A stretch of 8,106 nt of DNA from positions 1 through 8,106 of the forward strand of contig JAKAMD010000155.1 of assembly GCA_021823875.1 (NCBI GenBank), read 5' to 3'. This document shows, one piece after another, positions 5,894 to 8,106 of this stretch (positions are counted from its first letter, which is position 1; every line of letters begins with the position of its first letter). This DNA comes from Pseudomonadota bacterium. GTDB lineage: Bacteria > Pseudomonadota > Alphaproteobacteria > Rhizobiales > Xanthobacteraceae. Position numbers and translations under genes: made by a program. The notes beneath the pieces are model-generated. The model did no database searches. It was not told where the DNA came from and saw nothing but the letters and a program-made list of their open reading frames with translations.

Positions 5894-6405
5894 GCCCAAG
5901 CCCTCCGGACCAGGTAGCTGGCGGCAATTCCGACGATGAAAAAGCCGATCAGGAACAGGAACGCGGCGACCGCCAGGGGCGCGCCGCCGGAAAGCCCGAT
6001 GCCGCTGGTGCAGCCGCGCGCGAGCCGGGCGCCGAAGCCGGTGAGGATACCGCCGCCGAGGGCGAAGGCGATCCGGCTGCCGCCGCCGACCTTGGGTGCG
6101 CCGTCAAGTCGCAGCCGGAACCGGCCGCTGCTGACCGCCGCCAAGAATCCGCCGATGAACACGCCGACGATTTCCCAGCTGATCCAGCTGGCCAGCGGAG
6201 CCCCGGCCTTCAAGAAGGGACCCAGATAGCTGTTGGATTCCATGGCCGGCCGGGCCAGTTCGCCGCCGATCCAGGCGGTCATGCGGGTGAAGAAGCCGCT
6301 CGCGCCCAAACCGTGGCCGCTGAGCAGGAAGGTTAAAAACAGCGCCAAGCCGAGCGCTATCCCCGCCGTCAGCGGCGGCCAATAGGGGCGTATGGTTGAT
6401 CGCAT
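5890..6405 (-). CDS. YeeE/YedE-family transporter subunit, PmpA/first half
   Basis: The first gene of the leftward operon, encoding 171 aa. Hydrophobic segments lie at about 11-30, 73-92, 112-126 and 145-165. The motif LARGCTSGIGLSGGAP (128-143) with C132 is the other cysteine signature of the YeeE/YedE (formerly DUF395) family. Single-chain YeeE proteins of about 350 aa carry both signatures; here the two halves are separate chains that should assemble together. ATG 6405 has a modest GGGAAG ribosome site five bases upstream. The gene faces the divergent operator region and the rhodanese gene across 158 bases, consistent with joint control of sulfur uptake and sulfur transfer. The same protein pair occurs in the bigR operon of Xylella, a hydrogen-sulfide/persulfide-responsive unit (from memory). 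Confidence 0.88.
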   Translation of the reverse strand: MRSTIRPYWPPLTAGIALGLALFLTFLLSGHGLGASGFFTRMTAWIGGELARPAMESNSYLGPFLKAGAPLASWISWEIVGVFIGGFLAAVSSGRFRLRLDGAPKVGGGSRIAFALGGGILTGFGARLARGCTSGIGLSGGAPLAVAAFLFLIGFFIVGIAASYLVRRAWA

Positions 6406-6430
6406 GGCTGCTTCCCTGTCTTTTTTACTT

Positions 6431-6458
6431 TCATATATTCATATTATCGTATATATGA
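6431..6458. promoter_or_regulatory. Candidate SqrR/BigR-type persulfide-responsive operator
   Basis: TCATATATTC (6431-6440) and GTATATATGA (6449-6458) form an inverted repeat matching at nine of ten positions around eight central bases. Within it, ATTC-N8-GTAT differs at one base from ATTC-N8-GAAT, which I recall as the SqrR/BigR consensus. It lies in a sharply AT-rich island within GC-rich DNA, 26 bases upstream of the transporter operon start and 105 bases upstream of the rhodanese start, where it would overlap -10-like TATATA/GATAAT sequences on the minus strand. No ArsR-family regulator is encoded in the window, so the regulator would have to be elsewhere. Confidence 0.6.
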
Positions 6459-6563
6459 TCGCCGCGCGCGCTGCAATCAAGATTTGCGTCGAGCAAGAGA
6501 CGACGTTGTCCGCGGCGCGCCATCAACACACTAAATTACCGCAATTTCCCGACGGAGGGTGCA

Positions 6564-7490
6564 ATGCTGGCGAAACGTATCATTCAATGGACGGTCGCAT
6601 TCATCACGCTCTTGTCATTATCGGCGCTGGCGCAGGCGGCGCAGCCGCTGGTCAATTCGGCCTGGCTCAAGCAGCACCTTAACGACAAGAATGTGGTGAT
6701 TCTGGATGTCTACGACGGCGATCAGCGGGCGGCCTTTGCAGCCGGCCATATTCCGGGCGCGCTGTTTACGGACTTCTTGCATGACGGTTGGCGCGTCAAA
6801 ATCGGCGCCGTTCCCGGCATGCTGCCGCCGCCCGAGGCGGCCGCAAAACTAATCGGCGGTTTCGGCATCGACAACAACAGTCATGTCATCGTGGTGCCGG
6901 GCGGCCGCGAGCGGGCGGACTTCAACGCCGCTGCGCGCATTTACTGGACCTTCAAGGTGCTGGGCCACGACAACGTGTCGATCTTGAACGGCGGCGACAA
7001 GGCATGGTTTGCCGATGCATCGAATCCGGTGGCGAAGGGCGCGACCACGGCAACACCCAAGAAATTCGTGGCGCACCTGCGCCCCGAATATCTCGCCACC
7101 CGCGACGACGTGAAACGCGCGCTGCAGACGCATGATGCGCAACTGGTCGATGCCCGTCCGGCCGGACAATACGAAGGCAAAGTGAAGTCGCCGGCGGTGC
7201 GGGTTGCCGGCACGTTGCCCGGCGCCGTCGATGCCCCGGCGGTTGATTTTGCCACGCCTGACGGCACGCGGCTCGCCGACGCTGCCACCATCGACAAAGT
7301 GCTGGCCAAGGCAGGGGCCAAATTGTCCAGTCCGCAGATATCGTTCTGCAACACCGGACATCTCGGCTCCGGCACTTGGTTCGTGCTGAGCGAAATCAAG
7401 GGCAACAAGAAGGCGCGGCTCTACGACGGCTCGATGGCGGACTGGACGTCCGATCCGAAGCTGCCGGTGGCAAACCAGCCGCGCGGTTGA
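6564..7490 (+). CDS. Exported two-domain thiosulfate sulfurtransferase (rhodanese)
   Basis: A 308-aa periplasmic rhodanese that should move sulfane sulfur from thiosulfate or a persulfide to a thiol or cyanide acceptor through a cysteine persulfide. Residues 1-26 are a signal peptide with a likely cut at AQA-AQ. Domain one (about 28-155) keeps family landmarks, AAGHIPGALF (59-68) and GGDKAWF (143-149), but has no cysteine at the catalytic loop: VVPGGRERADF (110-120) sits there instead, so it is structural. Domain two (about 175-300) carries LVDARPAGQYEG (194-205), GTLPGAVDAP (216-225) and the active loop FCNTGHLGSG with nucleophile C262. This CNTGH loop type is common in exported alphaproteobacterial rhodaneses. 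ATG 6564 has a good GGAGGG five bases upstream. The gene is divergent from the YeeE-type transporter operon and is followed by a terminator, so it is likely monocistronic. Confidence 0.93.
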   Translation: MLAKRIIQWTVAFITLLSLSALAQAAQPLVNSAWLKQHLNDKNVVILDVYDGDQRAAFAAGHIPGALFTDFLHDGWRVKIGAVPGMLPPPEAAAKLIGGFGIDNNSHVIVVPGGRERADFNAAARIYWTFKVLGHDNVSILNGGDKAWFADASNPVAKGATTATPKKFVAHLRPEYLATRDDVKRALQTHDAQLVDARPAGQYEGKVKSPAVRVAGTLPGAVDAPAVDFATPDGTRLADAATIDKVLAKAGAKLSSPQISFCNTGHLGSGTWFVLSEIKGNKKARLYDGSMADWTSDPKLPVANQPRG

Positions 7491-7512
7491 TCTTAGATTG
7501 TGGCCAACCACG

Positions 7513-7546
7513 CCGCGCTCGCGAGCGATCGCGGGCGCGGTTTATT
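7513..7546 (+). terminator. Intrinsic terminator after the rhodanese gene
   Basis: A twelve-pair stem (7513-7524 with 7529-7540, one T-G wobble at 7519/7534) closes a four-base GCGA loop and is followed by TTTATT. The stem is almost wholly G-C. It lies 22 bases after the rhodanese stop, separating that gene from the SPW-repeat gene. Confidence 0.85.
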
Positions 7547-7679
7547 GTCACGGTATGATTTCCTCACGCGGTTGCCCCAATGCTGAGCGTCCGCCGGCTC
7601 CTGGCATTCCCTTGCGGCGTTTCGCGTCGTAAGCTTGGGGCGCGATTCCAGTCGCAGTCTGGTGCAATTGGAGTAGGTC

Positions 7680-8042
7680 ATGGCGACAGCACAGTTCAAG
7701 CCACCACAGCAGTGGGAAGATTGGTGCAGTTGGGGGCTTGGCATCTGGCTGTTGATCTCGCCCTGGGCGCTGCGTTTCGACCTTGATTCGGGCGCAACGC
7801 GGGTGGCGGTGATCACCGGCATTCTGATCATCCTGACCGAAATGCTGACCCTGTCCTTCTTCCAATCCTGGGAAGAGTGGGTGAACGTGGTGCTGGGCCT
7901 GTGGCTGCTGGTGGCCTCCTGGGTGGTCGGCATCGCGACCTCGGCGGCCGTCAGGAATTTCGTAATCGTCGGTCTGCTGGTGCTGATCCTCGCCGCTTAC
8001 GAGATTTGGCAGGGCCGTTCGGGCGCCGAGAGCCAGACCTAG
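7680..8042 (+). CDS. SPW-repeat integral membrane protein
   Basis: A 120-aa protein with four hydrophobic segments (about 15-32, 42-60, 67-86, 92-109). It is an internal duplication: WEDWCSWGLGIWLLISPW (12-29) is echoed by WEEWVNVVLGLWLLVASW (64-81), so the hallmark Ser-Pro-Trp is kept in the first half and changed to Ala-Ser-Trp in the second. This matches the SPW-repeat family, whose biochemical role is unknown. Such proteins are often annotated near stress or vitamin K epoxide reductase-type genes, but nothing here confirms that. ATG 7680 has GGAG six bases upstream. Its own promoter should lie in 7547-7679, where I see no clear consensus elements. It is separated from the rhodanese by a strong terminator, so a functional link to the sulfur genes is not implied. 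Confidence 0.9.
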   Translation: MATAQFKPPQQWEDWCSWGLGIWLLISPWALRFDLDSGATRVAVITGILIILTEMLTLSFFQSWEEWVNVVLGLWLLVASWVVGIATSAAVRNFVIVGLLVLILAAYEIWQGRSGAESQT

Positions 8043-8055
8043 CGCCGCCCAATTC

Positions 8056-8069
8056 CTGATCTGGATCAA
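8056..8069. promoter_or_regulatory. FNR/FixK-type box candidate
   Basis: CTGAT-CTGG-ATCAA matches the FNR/FixK consensus TTGAT-N4-ATCAA at nine of ten defined positions. The central CTGG with GATC-like flanks is the form common in rhizobial FixK-regulated promoters. It lies 14 bases after the SPW-gene stop, with 37 bases of non-coding sequence to the window end, so it most likely controls an oxygen-responsive gene beyond the window. Confidence 0.55.
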
Positions 8070-8106
8070 GGCAAGGCGACACCCGCGGTCGCACACTGGC
8101 GACAAC

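Noticed and set aside
5894..5899. TTG start for the second transporter half-gene
   Set aside because: ATG 5893 is two codons downstream with ideal GGAGGG spacing and a classic ATGA overlap.
4844..5917. A 357-codon plus-strand open frame across the Cys-repeat gene and one transporter half-gene
   Set aside because: It is antisense to two well-supported genes. Its openness comes from the GC-rich 69-bp repeats, and its second half has no recognisable protein character.

Overview
The window is GC-rich DNA, most likely from an alphaproteobacterium of the order Hyphomicrobiales (a Bradyrhizobium/Rhodopseudomonas/Xanthobacteraceae-like lineage). That placement is inferred from protein style: a Bradyrhizobium-like GGDEF-EAL protein, an SPW-repeat membrane protein, a periplasmic two-domain rhodanese and an FNR/FixK-type box. 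No rRNA, tRNA, insertion sequence, CRISPR array or phage gene is visible.

Left part (1-3970). The window opens with the C-terminal 62 codons of an enoyl-CoA hydratase-like protein, closed by a clear intrinsic terminator. Convergent to it is a 776-aa membrane-anchored PAS-GGDEF-EAL protein in which both cyclic-di-GMP catalytic domains and the GGDEF inhibitory site look intact. A 410-bp AT-richer intergenic region separates it from a divergent 320-aa crotonase that I recognise as an RpfF-type DSF (diffusible signal factor) synthase: both catalytic glutamates are present at the family spacing. A DSF synthase next to a PAS-GGDEF-EAL protein recalls the Burkholderia RpfF/RpfR pair. Here, however, the candidate receptor is membrane-bound and divergently transcribed, and no rpfC or rpfG is present.

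Middle part (4017-6405, all minus strand). This looks like one operon, read right to left: two halves of a split YeeE/YedE (TsuA/PmpAB-type) sulfur-compound transporter joined by an ATGA overlap; a small exported protein made of three 23-residue repeats with eight regularly spaced cysteines; and a 261-aa protein of unknown function with a histidine-dense segment. A hairpin sits between the last two genes.

Right part (6406-8106). A 158-bp divergent promoter region carries an AT-rich inverted repeat closely resembling the ATTC-N8-GAAT operator of the persulfide-sensing ArsR-type regulators SqrR/BigR. It lies between the transporter operon and a rightward gene for an exported thiosulfate sulfurtransferase (rhodanese). 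A strong terminator follows the rhodanese, then a small SPW-repeat membrane protein, then an FNR/FixK-like box that probably belongs to a gene beyond the window.

Together, the right two thirds reads as a sulfane-sulfur uptake and handling locus with an unusual Cys-rich/His-rich protein pair attached. The left third reads as a candidate fatty-acid-signal/c-di-GMP module.
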